Counted from the first letter of the stretch, positions 51,930-63,260 are shown. The stretch: DNA of 64,000 bases from Bremia lactucae (GCF_004359215.1 NC_090610.1:5271881-5335880), one strand, 5' to 3'. Program-made: numbers and translations. The notes: a model not told the origin generated them from the letters alone.

Positions 51930-53035
51930 GGTCTTCATTCCTATCATGCCGCTTGCTTTACCCCCGGAACACATTAATGAGACCCAGGAGAAAGCGGAGG
52001 AGGCAATCAAAACGTGCGCGTGGCAAGAAGGTTATTCAACGAAGAAATTTCGCACGAAGGCCGACAAATACCGAAAACTAGGATGGTGTGGCTTGCTTGC
52101 GCTCATGGACGTAAGTACAAAAGCAAGGGTACAAAGATACGCCAAATGTCAACAACGCTTCTTATGTGCTCATGGGCAGTCACTATTCAGCGCCAACTGA
52201 ATCAAAATGCTGGGCAAGAATGGAGAGTAAGTGTGTTCGTTGCAGCACACAACCATGAGGCGACCGATAATCTTGCAGCCTTTCCGGAAGCCAGGGCATT
52301 AAACCAATTGCAGAAGCAGCAGATTTTGGACTTTAAAAAGGTGGACCACCTCCTCGATTAATTTTGCGCACCATGATGCAATCGAATCCTGCTTTTATAG
52401 CCACTGGACAAGATATATACAATTTTAAAAAACGTGAACGAGATAAATTTCTCCTTGGGCGCAGCCCTCTTGAAGCGCTACTAGACACACTAGAGGAAAA
52501 TGCAATTCGGCATGTCTTTGATCGAGAGCAATCGTTAATAAACTCACACGCCTCTTAATTGCACCAAAGTCTTGTATCTCAATAGATAAGGGTTTTTCTA
52601 CAGGAGGCGTTCTTATACTGGATTCGACATACAAAACCAACAGGTAAGTAAATTGTTTCAAAAATATGTTTAATTTGTACTAAGAGCGGACAAATCTCCA
52701 GGTTTCAAATGCCACTGCTCCATGTCATGGGCGTGGCACACACAAACCAGTCATATTCCCTTTGTTATATATTCTTGCGACACGAGTCAGAGACGATTAC
52801 ATCTGGGCACTTCAACAAATGCGACACGTTTTCCAAGACAGAACCTCTGTGCCTATTGTCATTGTCACTGACAGAGAATTGTCACTCATGGCGGCAATCA
52901 TACTGATTCTACCTCAAGCAAAATATGTTCTTTGCATACGGCATATTAATAATAACGTGCTGACAAAAACTAAAAACCATTTCTTAAAGGATGAAGACTG
53001 GAATTCTTTTTACACAAAGTGATGCGAGCTGTATC
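51930..53035 (+). pseudogene. N-terminal and catalytic half of a MULE/FAR1-type transposase
   Basis: Plus strand: a FAR1-like DNA-binding region (CAWQEGYSTKKFRTKADKYR, WRVSVFVAAHNHEA) at about 51960-52350, then the MULE catalytic block at 52760-53020 (LQQMRHVFQDRTSVPIVIVT, DRELSLMAAI, YVLCIRHINNNVL). The Asp in VTDRE and the C-x2-H motif are typical. Frameshifts and stops throughout. Confidence 0.75.
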
Positions 53036-53046
53036 ACTCTGCCACC

Positions 53047-53112
53047 GAAGGGGGTGGGTGGCTATACCGAAAGGGGTGTGTGGCTATACCGAAAAAGGGG
53101 TGTGGCTATATC
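53047..53112 (+). repeat. Three tandem 22-bp units
   Basis: Units at 53047, 53069 and 53091, each close to GAAAGGGGTGTGTGGCTATA plus CC. Located between the MULE remnant and the LTR of A3. Confidence 0.85.
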
Positions 53113-53431
53113 GGCTCCCTATATTTATTACGATTAAATATAAATCAGTCTGAAAATTACTTCCTCTTTGGTAAGTGCGCACGAGGCGTCGGATCACCGC
53201 TCCCGTGACGACACTCTACTAGAGTACTTAGTGCGTTGGGTGAGGTCGCTAAGGCGCCCATTACAGCTGCCTCACGGAATACGAGAGTAGACGGTCTATC
53301 CGCTTCCTCGCTGTACCAGGGTGTGTGATTAATTAGAGCGTGGCCGCATTAAAGCATGGTCGCATTAAAGCGTGGTCGCATTAAAGCGTGGTCGCATTAA
53401 AACGTGGTCGCATTAAAGCGTGCCGCCTACA
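53113..53431 (+). repeat. Truncated 5' LTR of A3 with 16-bp tandem repeats
   Basis: Matches the 3' two-thirds of the A1 LTRs and ends CCTACA (53426-53431), followed by CCTGGAAGCACTT (primer-binding region). Within it, AGCGTGGTCGCATTAA is repeated five times (53337-53416), an expansion absent from the A1 LTRs. Confidence 0.7.
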
Positions 53432-53439
53432 CCTGGAAG

Positions 53440-54560
53440 CACTTAATATTCTTCCCAAGACCCGCATCTCTCAGCATGTGCGTGAGGATTAGCCTCAATA
53501 TCGATTGGGCTCATTTCCCCCATTTTTACGATAATCATTGGGTGTTGGCTGAGCACATAGCGCAGGGCGAAGACCAAGCCCTGGCCAGTCTCTTAAGTAG
53601 CCCTCCTGAGCAACATGTTGTTCAGTTGTAGCAGTTTGAGGCGTTCTTGCTCGGGCAGCGAAGGGTCGCGTGAGGCACAGAGCCATGCTGCGGCGAAGTC
53701 CATCGCTCAGATTCAGGATGAGCGGAGGAGTGAGCAGGCTTGGAGCGAGGCTCTCACAAGACGGTTGAGATGCTCTTTGCGCGGCCGCATCAGCCGAGGC
53801 TTATTCGGATGGACCCGCCCAAGTTTGGTGAAACTGCAGCGCACACGATTGTCCTCTGGTTGTTAGCCGTGGAGCAATGCGGTGTGGCGCAGACGACAGC
53901 CGGATGGTGTCGTTCGCCATGTCGCATCTGTGCGGTAAGGCCTCAGAGTGGGCTTATTCGTCGCCAATGGCAAACGGAAAAGCTTTTTTAGCATGGGCAA
54001 TCTTAGAGAAATATATTCGCTCCATGTATCAGTCGCCGAACAACGAGGTGTTGCTTCAGGCGCGATCTTTGGGGCGCTACAGGCGAAGCGATCCTTGCAA
54101 GAATATGTGCAGAAGATGCGCTCAATGTTGGCCTCCATTACCGTAGGTCGGATTCCGGAGCACATTAAGGTGCCCACTTATATGGACGGACTACGGCATG
54201 CCCATCGCGATAGGCCCTTTTCAGAAAGGTGCCGTCGACGCCTACTGACGCGGACTCTGAAGCTACCCTTAAGTTCAGAGATATCAAACAAATGGGTACC
54301 ATAGTTCCTGAGGTACCGAAATTTCGGCCTCAACCCTGCTGGTCTATAGCGTTCAAGATCGAGGCTATGACCAGGTGATGCCCCTCCTAGTGAATTCGGG
54401 TGCGTCACAAAATTCTGTTTAGCATGCGGCTTTAACACAGAGACCGGCGATGTTTGAGTCGCTTTGCCAGGATGGCAAACCAGAAGAGGCGATTGTTCGT
54501 TTAGCAAACGGCGCGCTCGTAAAGTCTGAGGGAGTTCAAGTTGAACTTATTGAATTACGT
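53440..54560 (+). pseudogene. gag and protease remnant (A3)
   Basis: NIDWAHFPHF, LASLLSSPPEQHVVQ and the Gag core (HTIVLWLLAVEQCGVAQ, MSHLCGKASEWAY, LEKYIRSMYQSPNNEVLLQA). The protease block (VNSGAS-type, about 54390-54410) is followed by IVRLANGALVKSEGVQVEL at about 54490-54545. It is better preserved than in A1 and A2 but frameshifted. Confidence 0.7.
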
Positions 54561-54773
54561 TATCCTATGTGCTTGAAGATGGGCTTACGGTCGAGATTGC
54601 AAACCGGAAAGAAAGTTATATTTATAATTATCTTCCTACCGTTATCATTTTCATATCGTTCGCTGTGCCCCCTTCCCCACATATGTGGACCACCACAAAA
54701 ATGGGGGACGTCACTGTCTAGCAGTACAATGCTGGTGAGCCCGAAACACCAGTTTTGAGATTTTACTTTTTGT

Positions 54774-54842
54774 CGCTGCCGGGAAACGAACCCGTGACCT
54801 GTGGGTGGCACTGCCATGCCTTACCCAACTGAGCCACACAGC
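54774..54842 (-). other. tRNA-like sequence (SINE head or tRNA pseudogene)
   Basis: On the minus strand it starts GCTGTGTGGCTCAGTTGGGT. It contains a perfect A box (TGGCTCAGTTGG) and a B box GGTTCGTTTCC, a T-arm with 4-5 pairs and an anticodon-like loop GTGCCAC (GCC, glycine). The anticodon stem and acceptor stem do not pair in the standard register. Downstream (54770 to about 54660) is an unrelated body. This fits a tRNA-derived SINE or decayed tRNA rather than a working tRNA gene. It lies in the copia LTR. Confidence 0.6.
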
Positions 54843-55019
54843 ATTATTTTCTATACACTATTTCTCCGTATTATTCTTGTCATACGATCCCCTATACACG
54901 CATATGCATAAAGTGCAACACTTTCGATGAACATAACAATCTTCAACACTCTCCCTTGATGTGCACTCGAAGTGATGCCCTTATGCTGCCATGCCGAGTC
55001 CGATGGAAAACTTGGTGTG

Positions 55020-55260
55020 CTTCTCTCTTGAGAGAGCCTTGGTTTACCCGTCCGCGATCATTTCTTTTATTGGCTTGTACTCTACTGCAATTACCTCATT
55101 CGCCACCTTCTCACGCAAAAAATGAAACTTGATGTCGATGTGCTTCGTGCGCGAATGGTAGATAGGATTCTTGGCCAGCGCAGTACATCCTTGATTGTCT
55201 TGAAAAATCGTCGTCGCCGTATCCGTCTTGTACTCCAAGTCCTTTATCAGATTCCGAGGC
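55020..55260 (-). pseudogene. copia RNase H
   Basis: FQDNQGCTALAKNPIYHSRT and KHIDIKFHFLREKV are the last blocks of copia RNase H. A stop falls within the usual IADxLTK motif (IADG, stop, TKALSREKH). Confidence 0.85.
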
Positions 55261-55379
55261 CAACTATCTCTTGAGTTGCACTGTATAGACTCATGTACTC
55301 TGCTTCCGGGCTTGATGTCGCAACGATTGGCTGTCGTTTGGAATTCCGTGAGATCGTGCCGCCGTTCAGGAAGAACACG

Positions 55380-56608
55380 TATCCTGTCGTGAACGCCGCG
55401 TGTCTAAGTCGCCTTGATCAAGTGTTCGTCATGCTTGCGGTGAATCTTGATTCTTAAGCAGTACTTGAGATCCCCAAGCTCCTTGATGCTGAACTCTTGC
55501 TTAAGCGCACTCTTAATGTCCGTGATGTGCTCCTTAGTTCTACCGATCAGCATGAGGTCGTCCACGTAAATGACGATAATGCTGTAATTCCCGCTTGACA
55601 CTCGTTTAAACACACACGGATCAGCTGAAGTGCTTTTGAATCCTTGGTTCTCAGATGCTGATTCAGCTTGCTATTTCACTGCCGCACCGCTTGCTTGGTT
55701 CCATACAGCGCTTTCTGCAGCAAACACGTCTTCATCGAATTTTGTTGATCTTAAAAATCGTCGGATTGGTCCATATAGATCTCCTCATCAACTTCTCCAT
55801 ACAGGAATGCGGTATCAACGTCGACAGTTTCTGTCACTAAGTCTTCAGCAGCTGCAATTGCCACCACCGCATTGATTGGCTCTTTGCGTGCCACTGGCGC
55901 AAAAGTCTCGACGAACTCGATTACAGGCCGCTGCGTAAATTTTTCGCAACTAATCGTGCCTTGAACTTGACAATATATCAATTTGGATCGCGCTTGATCC
56001 GGAATACCCACTTGCAGCCAACAGCCTTCTTGATCGGTGGCATGTTACTAGCGTCCGCGTTTCGTGTTCGTTGAGTGACTGCATCTCGCTATTCATCGCT
56101 TTCAGCCACTTTATCTTGTTCTTACTCATCATCGCTTCATCGTAGGTCGACGCTTGTTCGCTATCATCATCTGCAACAAAGCCATCAAACGAGTCGTTAT
56201 CTCCTTCAAAGTCGTCCAAATTGTGATGGCCGCGGCGTAGGTTGGGGACTCTTGCTCGTAGCGCACCACACCGCATTTCTTTCGAATTGGTCGCACCATC
56301 CACTCTTCTTCGCCGTCTCTTCCACGCGTGCTTGATGCTCGAATAGGAACCTGACCTTGAACACTGGACTCATTTTGGCTACCACCAGTCGGATCACGGC
56401 TAGCTCTAAGTGGCGGAGTCCGAAGCCTTTCACCATTTACTGGAACCTCCACTCCATTGTCGTCAAGGGTCGACGTCTCCAATTTTTCTTCATCTTCGAT
56501 GATGTCGATAATTCTTTCGTTTTTATTACATTCGAGAGGGATATTAGCAAATGCCACGCTTCTTGGCGTTAAGTAATCGGTACGCCTTGTGATCCTTTGC
56601 GTAGCCAA
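55380..56608 (-). pseudogene. copia reverse transcriptase
   Basis: Linker region 56608-56129, then RT: ETFAPVARKEPINAVVAIAA, DVDTAFLYGEVDEEIYMDQ with the first catalytic Asp, a decayed stretch at about 55630-55750, and IIVIYVDDLMLIG with the YVDD box near 55570. Stops lie between blocks. Confidence 0.85.
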
Positions 56609-56659
56609 GAAAATGATACTTCATCCCCCAAATCGTCCAGCTTCTTTCGCTTCTCCTTC

Positions 56660-57642
56660 GTTACGTGCGCGTAGGATTGCGAACAGAACACGCGCATATG
56701 GTCAATGCGCGGCTTTCGCTAAACACCATCTCGTACGGATTTGACTTCTTGTTCGACAAGTTCGGAACCACGTTCCGAATGTCTGCCGCTGTCATTAACG
56801 CTTCGCACCAGTAAGTCTTCTCGAGCCCGCTGTCCTTAAGCATACAGCGAGACAGCTCTACCATAATTCGATTTATGGGCTCTGACATGCCGATCTGTTC
56901 AGGATTTTATGGAACTGTGTACTCTTGCTTGATGTACTTTTCTTTGCAGAGTCTCCTCGTAAGCTTTACTCGCGCCATTGTAGCAATTGTCATTCGTGAA
57001 TTCAAATTGCCGCGTTTCGGCATTTGCCACCGTTGTCACTTCGATTGGCCTTGATCTTAGTCCCAGACGCTGTCTTGATCTCCTGGTAAAATCTTGAGAA
57101 CGCGCTCATGACTTCACTCTTCTTTCGCAACGGGTAAACCGTCACATACCGGCTCTTCATCATGATGAAACTCACAATGTACTTGAAGCCGGATCTTGAA
57201 ACTGGAGTGATTGGTCCAAGCACGTCGGAGCACACGATACCGTCAAACAGTTCACTCTCCCTAATCCTTTGTCTTCCTCGCTTGCCTTGAATGACTTGCG
57301 TACTGGCTTGGATGTCGCGCATACGTCACACAAGACGTTGGTCTTCATTTCCGCGCACTTGATCCTTCCGTCCTTGATCAAATCGTTTATCGTCCCATAC
57401 GATGCGTGACCCAGTCTTCTGTGCCATAGCTCGCTCCCGCACTCGGCTACGTGGCACTCCGCACCAACCTCAACGTTGAGGTACATCAGGAAGTCCTGCT
57501 TTCTTCCAATGGCAACTGGTGTTCCGCCCCGCTTCACGACGCACTCGTTGCGCGTAATCTCTACTGTCATTCCTCGCGCTGGTGCAGCCGTAAGCGAGAA
57601 CAAATTCTTGGACAAATCTTCCATGAAGAGTGTCCGGACCAA
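56660..57642 (-). pseudogene. copia integrase
   Basis: The GAG-pre-integrase domain (ELWHRRLGHASYGTINDLIK, then VLCDVCATSKPVRKSF, the HHCC zinc motif) is followed by core pieces with DVLGPI and FIMMKSRYVTVYPLRKKSEV, NRSDNGGKCRN (Asp block) and QIGMSEPINRIMVELSRCML with the Glu-side block. Frameshifts near 57320 and 56990. Confidence 0.8.
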
Positions 57643-57682
57643 TCGCGTAACTTCACCGTTCCGTGACCGATGACCTTGAGCT

Positions 57683-58432
57683 TCACATTACTCCTCGCGC
57701 TTGATATACTATGCGCCTGGCACACTTCCTCATTCTCCTCAAAAGCTTCTCGGTCCTTGCACTTGTGTGCAGACGCGCCACTGCCCATAACCCAGCAGCC
57801 GCTGACGGACCCTTCGCTAGCATTAAATGCGACGTTGGAATGGTCGTGTCCTCCTTCTCGTGTTTATCCTGGTCCACGACTTGAACGGCAATCTCTAGCA
57901 CAGTGGCCGGCCTTGTCACAGTTAAAACACGCTCCTGACGGTCTTTTAGCACGCCGTTCTTGCTGCTTCTACGGGTGCTGCTTGTCTTTCTCTTGCTTAT
58001 GTAAAGAGCCGTTGCTTCTTCTACACGTGCCGTATCCTTGTGCCACACTTCCTCAGCAATCAACTTGCTCACGAGGTCGCTAAAATTAAAACTTGACACC
58101 AACGTGCGAAACGCCTGCGCTAAGCTCTCGTAGCTTGCAGGTAGACTCCTCAGCATCCCTCTTCACTTGGCCTACAGTTAGCGCTAATCATCTTCATCAC
58201 TAGATCTTCAAGCTCTGTCACGTGACCACTGATGCTTGAAGCTATATACTTGAACGAAGCAAACCTTTCCTTCAGCCAAAGTCGATTCGCCATGTCTTGT
58301 GTGCGATGAAACTTCGCCAGTCTTCCCCACGCCTCTCTCGCCGTCGTCGCGTCGATGATGTACATCAACGGCGCATCACTCAGATTCAGCGCGATCGCAG
58401 CGAGCGCTTGCTGCGCCTTTACTGAATTCAGA
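57683..58432 (-). pseudogene. copia gag with zinc knuckle and protease
   Basis: The UBN2-type Gag core (AREAWGRLAKFHRTQDMANR and HVTELEDLVMKM) is followed by a CCHC knuckle, CFNCDKAGHCARDC (about 57930), and a protease start VMGSGASAH near 57790. The catalytic Asp of DSGAS is replaced by Gly, so the protease would be inactive. One or two frameshifts. Confidence 0.8.
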
Positions 58433-58434
58433 GC

Positions 58435-59052
58435 GTCTACACCGGAAACAGCAGTGGAAGGAGACAGCGAGCTGACAGGAAATCAAGTGTCGCATGAACC
58501 TGTACAGTGCTAAGAGCCTGGTGCGGTTGGAAGTAGTGCGTTAGCCAGGAGAGCAACGGCACCCGCTTCCCAGTCAAAGGTCGTGGTGACTCAAAGAACG
58601 AGTGCCCGACAGAGTAGGACGATCATAGGCACGTCTAAACGAGTGACCTTTGGAACAGGTCTTATTGATGAGTACGGGCCTACTGACCAGGTGTTCGAGG
58701 TCGTCAAAGACAAAATTGCGGAGGCATCCTCAGTTGAGGTGCTCCGGCAAGTCTCATGCCAAGGAGATAGCAAATTTCCCGGATATGTCGTGAGGGCTGT
58801 TCCTTGCCGAACCAAAGGAAGGAAAGATCCACAAAATAGTCACATCAGTTCCAAAAGAGAACTTGGTGGACTGTTGCTCGTCGTCCGCAATGAACGATAG
58901 CGTCCTAGAAACGGACAAAAAGAAACGGTTCTCTGCTCAAGGCTGGGATGCGTTGAGAGACAGTCCGTGCTTTGAGGTTCTGTGGAAATATCGCGATGTG
59001 TTCCCAGAAGAAGTATCGAGCCGCCTACCAGCAGATAGGGGCATCGGGCACT
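58435..59052 (+). pseudogene. pol linker and start of RT region (A3)
   Basis: SKRVTFGTG and VFEVVKDKIAEASSVEVL match A1 at 28580-28690. CFEVLWKYRDVFPEEVSSRLPADRGIGH is the segment just before gypsy RT (split here in two readable blocks CFEVLWKYRDVFPEE and SSRLPADRGIGH). It stops exactly where the strand switches. Confidence 0.7.
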
Positions 59053-61103
59053 AAACAGCCAAGACATTCGACTTACCTGGCTTGTATTCAACTTTAAAAT
59101 TAAATTCAGAGAATAATGTAAGCAATCTTGCCATTCTAGGCGAGAGGTGCGGTGAGTTTATTGGGGTCCGCAATGATGCGTGATCCGTACAAACCTTAAA
59201 GGGTTTGGTGCCCAGTAGGTGCACATGAACTTGACAAGAGCATATTAAATCTAGATTGATAGTAGCTATTTGTCTTGCACAGGGTAATTCAGTTTCGCGG
59301 CTTTCAAAAGACAGGACTGATAAGAGATGAAACGGTCAACGCCGTCGTCATCCTTCTGCATGAGCGCGCTGCCGATTGCAAAATTCCTTGCATCGCAGAC
59401 GACGCCAAAGGGCTTACCCGCGTCTGGCAATGCCAAGACCGGTGCCTCAACAACAGATTGCTTCACTGATGTGAACGCAGCTTCTTCTTCTTTTGACCAA
59501 ACCCATTCTGCGTCCTTATTAAGGAGATCAGATAATGGTTTAGTTTGCTCAGCATAATTCTTGCTATACTTATGCAAGTAATGAGCGAGCCCTACGAATT
59601 GGCGCAAATCCTTCACATGCCGTGGGATTGGCCATTCCTTTACTGATTTTACCTTGTCTGGGTCTGCTCGTACACCATGTGTACCAACGATGCAGCCCAG
59701 TACAGGTATCTCAGGGACCCCTATGACGCACTTTTGCAAGTTGACGTACAATTGGGCGTCCTTTAAAGTCTGCAACACAGCGTCTAAATGACGCTTGTGC
59801 GACTCTATTGCGCTCAGCCCGTCCTCGGCCCTACTATGCACGAATACATCGTCAAAGTAATGAGGCGCGTAGGCACGGTGCTGACGCATCACGTGAGCCA
59901 CCACTCGGTTGAATGTCGCTGGTGCGTTTTTCAAACCTTGGGGCATCACAAGCCACTCCCAAAGCATACCGCTTGGGGTGCTTACTGCCGTTTTGGCTAC
60001 ATCGGACTCTCTCATGAGTACCTGATAGTANNNNNNNNNNNNNNNNNNNNNNNNNNNNNNNNNNNNNNNNNNNNNNNNNNNNNNNNNNNNNNNNNNNNNN
60101 NNNNNNNNNNNNNNNNNNNNNNNNNNNNNNNNNNNNNNNNNNNNNNNNNNNNNNNNNNNNNNNNNNNNNNNNNNNNNNNNNNNNNNNNNNNNNNNNNNNN
60201 NNNNNNNNNNNNNNNNNNNNNNNNNNNNNNNNNNNNNNNNNNNNNNNNNNNNNNNNNNNNNNNNNNNNNNNNNNNNNNNNNNNNNNNNNNNNNNNNNNNN
60301 NNNNNNNNNNNNNNNNNNNNNNNNNNNNNNNNNNNNNNNNNNNNNNNNNNNNNNNNNNNNNNNNNNNNNNNNNNNNNNNNNNNNNNNNNNNNNNNNNNNN
60401 NNNNNNNNNNNNNNNNNNNNNNNNNNNNNNNNNNNNNNNNNNNNNNNNNNNNNNNNNNNNNNNNNNNNNNNNNNNNNNNNNNNNNNNNNNNNNNNNNNNN
60501 NNNNNNNNNNNNNNNNNNNNNNNNNNNNNNNNNNNNNNNNNNNNNNNNNNNNNNNNNNNNNNNNNNNNNNNNNNNNNNNNNNNNNNNNNNNNNNNNCTAT
60601 GCACGAATACATCGTCAAAGTAATGAGGCGCGTAGGCACGGTGCTGACGCATCACGTGAGCCACCACTCGGTTAAATGTTGCTGGTGCGTTTTTCAAACC
60701 TTGGGGCACCACAAGCCACTCCCAAAGCATACCGCTTGGGGTTCTTTCTGCCGTTTTGGCTACATCGGACTCTCTCATGAGTACCTGATAGTAGCCATCC
60801 TTTAAATCCAACGCGGAAAAGATAGTTGACTTTCCGATGGAATTCAACAGAACATCTTTCGGCGAGACTGGAGTTTGCGCCGGTATGGTGTCGTCGTGTC
60901 CAGCTTATTGCAAGCATGAACCACGCGCTATCCACATGTGGCTTTACGCACACAGAAGGCCGGGCTGCAGTGAGGCGACTTGCCCTCACGTACATGTCCC
61001 GCCTTGGCTCGCTGTCGAAGAACTTATCGATATAGTCGTTTTGTTCTTTCGGCAACGGCCATTGTCTGGTCACACAATTCTTGGTGCCAGGTTTGAGGTC
61101 TGA
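59053..61103 (-). pseudogene. Inverted RT/RNase H block of A3, with assembly gap
   Basis: Minus strand reads, from 61078: PGTKNCVTRQWPLPKEQNDY, then TSRLTA block, IFSALDLKDGYYQVLMRES, GMLWEWLVVPQGLKNAPATF, YFDDVFVH, [gap], then again YYQVLMRES to YFDDVFVHSRAEDG, CIVGTHGVRADPDKVKSVKE, LRQFVGLAHYLHKYSKNYAE, and RNase H ASNFAIGSALMQKDDDGVDR. This is the best preserved RT of the window. The ends correspond to GIGH|DL... and VLA|DALSRR, so the block is a clean inversion within A3. Confidence 0.85.
60031..60596. other. Assembly gap (566 N)
   Basis: Run of N between two nearly identical 197-bp segments (59834-60030 and 60597-60793). The true sequence is unknown. Confidence 0.99.
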
Positions 61104-61104
61104 C

Positions 61105-62660
61105 GCTTTATCGCGCAGACTAGACTTCGAGGTAAGACACCAGGAAAGTGTATCGAGTGCTATAGCACAATTTCAGCCGTCGACGTTGGCAGCCATGAAG
61201 GCATACCACGTGACGAGCCCATTAGCCTCTGAAATAAAAGAGAGCTACAGTCAGGACGAACATTGTCGCCTGCTCTTAGATCACTTTGGTGGACGAAAAG
61301 TTACCCTTCCGTCGTTCCTAAAGGCTAAGCTAAACAGCTTTAGCTTCAACGATGGCCTCTTATGGTATCAGCTGTCACCTTGTGATTCCTTGAGAATCTA
61401 TGTGCCTCATGACACAGATCTTAAGTTAATAATTCTTCACAAGCTCCGTGATGCACCATTTAGTGGGCATCTGATCCGTGAAAAGACATTTCTAGAAGTG
61501 TCAGAGGAGTTCTGGTGACCACACCTATATAGATGGGTGGCCAACTATATTTGCTCTTTCGAACAGTGTCAGCGCGCTAAGCTTGCGCCCTCCAGCAGTG
61601 CGCCACTGAAGCCGCTACCGATTTCAACCAACTGTTGGAAGTCAGTAAGTCTGGACTTCATGTTTGGCATGCCGCCCGATCATAAGGGTCGGACAAGGCT
61701 AGTCGTCTTTGTAGACAGACTGAGCAAAATGGTTCGTTTAGCACCATGTAAGACATCGATCACAGGCAAAAAGGCAGCTTTCTTGTTCCTGGATCATGTA
61801 TACCGACTATAGGGGATGCCTAAGTCCATAGTATCGGACCGGGATCCACGTTTTGCGTCTGGTTTCTGGCGACATGTGTTTGAGCTGCTAGGTAGCAAGC
61901 TCTACATGTCGACACATCATCTCCAGACCGTGGCCGAACAGAACGTGACAATCGGGTCGTGGCGGATGTTTTAGGCACGATATCGACTCACAAAGAATGG
62001 AGCAAGCAATTGCCTTTTCTAGAGGTCTCTATAAATAACAGTGTCCACGCCAGTACGGGTGAAGCACCGCTTTATATTAACGGACTGCGCCATCCTCAGA
62101 CGCCAGTCTAGTTTGTGCGCAGCCCGAGTCTTCGTGAAGGAGGGCTTCTCACTATGCTCGGTACGAAAGAGGGACAAAGTTTCGTCAATATGACGATGAC
62201 CCGCGAGGGAATCATGTCAACGACAGAAACTTGCCCTAGTGACCCTACCAGTAGTAGTGGTCAAAAAAAACTACGTCGTATGACCGACCTCTCGTCGGTG
62301 TCATACGCGAGTTTGATGCTTAAAGCGTGAGCGAGGCTCAACGCTTTGTGGATGAGCGATCAGCCATCACACGAAAAGTCCGTGACGCGATGGCAAGCGC
62401 ACCGGACAAGCAAAAAGAATACGGGAACATAAATGGTCGCACAATTAATGAACGCTTTAGAGCGGGAAAATTACCGTTAATTTCAGCTACTTTACCTATA
62501 CAAAATGCAATTTCTGTACTACCTGGAGGTACTACGAAATTGTTGCCACGTTTCATTGGGCTTTACGGTGGTAAAAGAGGTTGGAAACCTAAATTATAGC
62601 ATCACCCTTCGTATATTAAGAATCAACCCGTATTTCATGTGGGTCGTCTTAAACGGTATG
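61105..62660 (+). pseudogene. Integrase and GPF module (A3)
   Basis: DALSRRLDFEVRHQESVSSA at the boundary, zinc domain (LRDAPFSGHLIRE and SFEQCQRAKLAPSSSAPLKP), core with SLDFMFGMPPDHKGRTRLVV and FVDRLSKMVRLAPC, the DRDPRFASGFW block, then the Glu block region near 61930, INGLRHPQTPV (about 62075), and the GPF module about 62530-62660. Only a few stops, so this is the best integrase of family A here. Confidence 0.8.
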
Positions 62661-63260
62661 TAGACCCAAATGAGGTCACATACCCCCATCCGTCTAAAGA
62701 GACGGATGATGACGCCGACGGTGAGTCGAGCGTCATTCGGGTGAGAGGGACGGAGAAGGTGAAAAAGTTTCAGCCGATCGACATCTCCCACTACGAAACG
62801 GACTCGGAGAGCGAAGGATACCACGCACATAATGGGAGTCCCTCAGCGTCAACTTGTCCAGAAGGTCCAAGCGAGTCTTCAGGCGTTCATAACTCTGACG
62901 CGCCTTCGCTCGGACATCATTAAGATACGAGATTATAAATAAGAATACATAGTAAAATAAATACGCAGAACTTGCCTTTCGAGATCAACAATACGTGGTT
63001 CAGCAGCTCTTAACGCCTGCGACTGAACGGACGAAGGTAAGACAGCCGCGAGTAGGTGGGCGAGATCGCCACTCCTATCGGGCGTCGCCTGCACTGATGG
63101 ATGCGGGTGGGAACCAACGCTTCCTTGTTGGAAGGTTGCTTGCCCACCGCTCCGTGAGGCAAGGGTATCAGATCCTCGTCCAATGGAAAGGTTACCCGAA
63201 GAGTTTCGACTCGTGGGAACCAATCGATTCCCTACGTTGATGTGCCCGGCTTCGTGACTG
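62660..63260 (+). pseudogene. Linker and chromodomain (A3)
   Basis: The acidic linker (ETDSESEGYHAHNG) is followed by ALMDAGGNQRFLVGRLLAHR and YQILVQWKGYPKSFDSWEPI, an intact-looking chromodomain with its aromatic cage region, at about 63090-63235. Confidence 0.8.

Larger units (their letters stand above)
54590..58432 (-). mobile_element. Ty1/copia retrotransposon, 5'-truncated
   Basis: Minus-strand element inserted in A3: gag (58432-57830), protease, integrase (57640-56660), RT (56300-55380), RNase H (55260-55020), polypurine tract (AAGGGAGAG) and the start of a 3' LTR (TGTTGAAGATTG at 54948). The domain order integrase-RT-RNase H is diagnostic of copia. There is no 5' LTR: A3 sequence resumes directly at the gag end. 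The two flanks are not adjacent in intact family A, so the insertion came with a deletion. Confidence 0.85.

Noticed and set aside
53047..53112. CRISPR-like array
   Set aside because: The 22-bp units are directly adjacent without spacers, and the organism is a eukaryote. It is a simple minisatellite.
54774..54842. A functional tRNA-Gly gene
   Set aside because: A and B boxes are present, but the anticodon stem and acceptor stem do not pair in the normal register, so I call it tRNA-like only.
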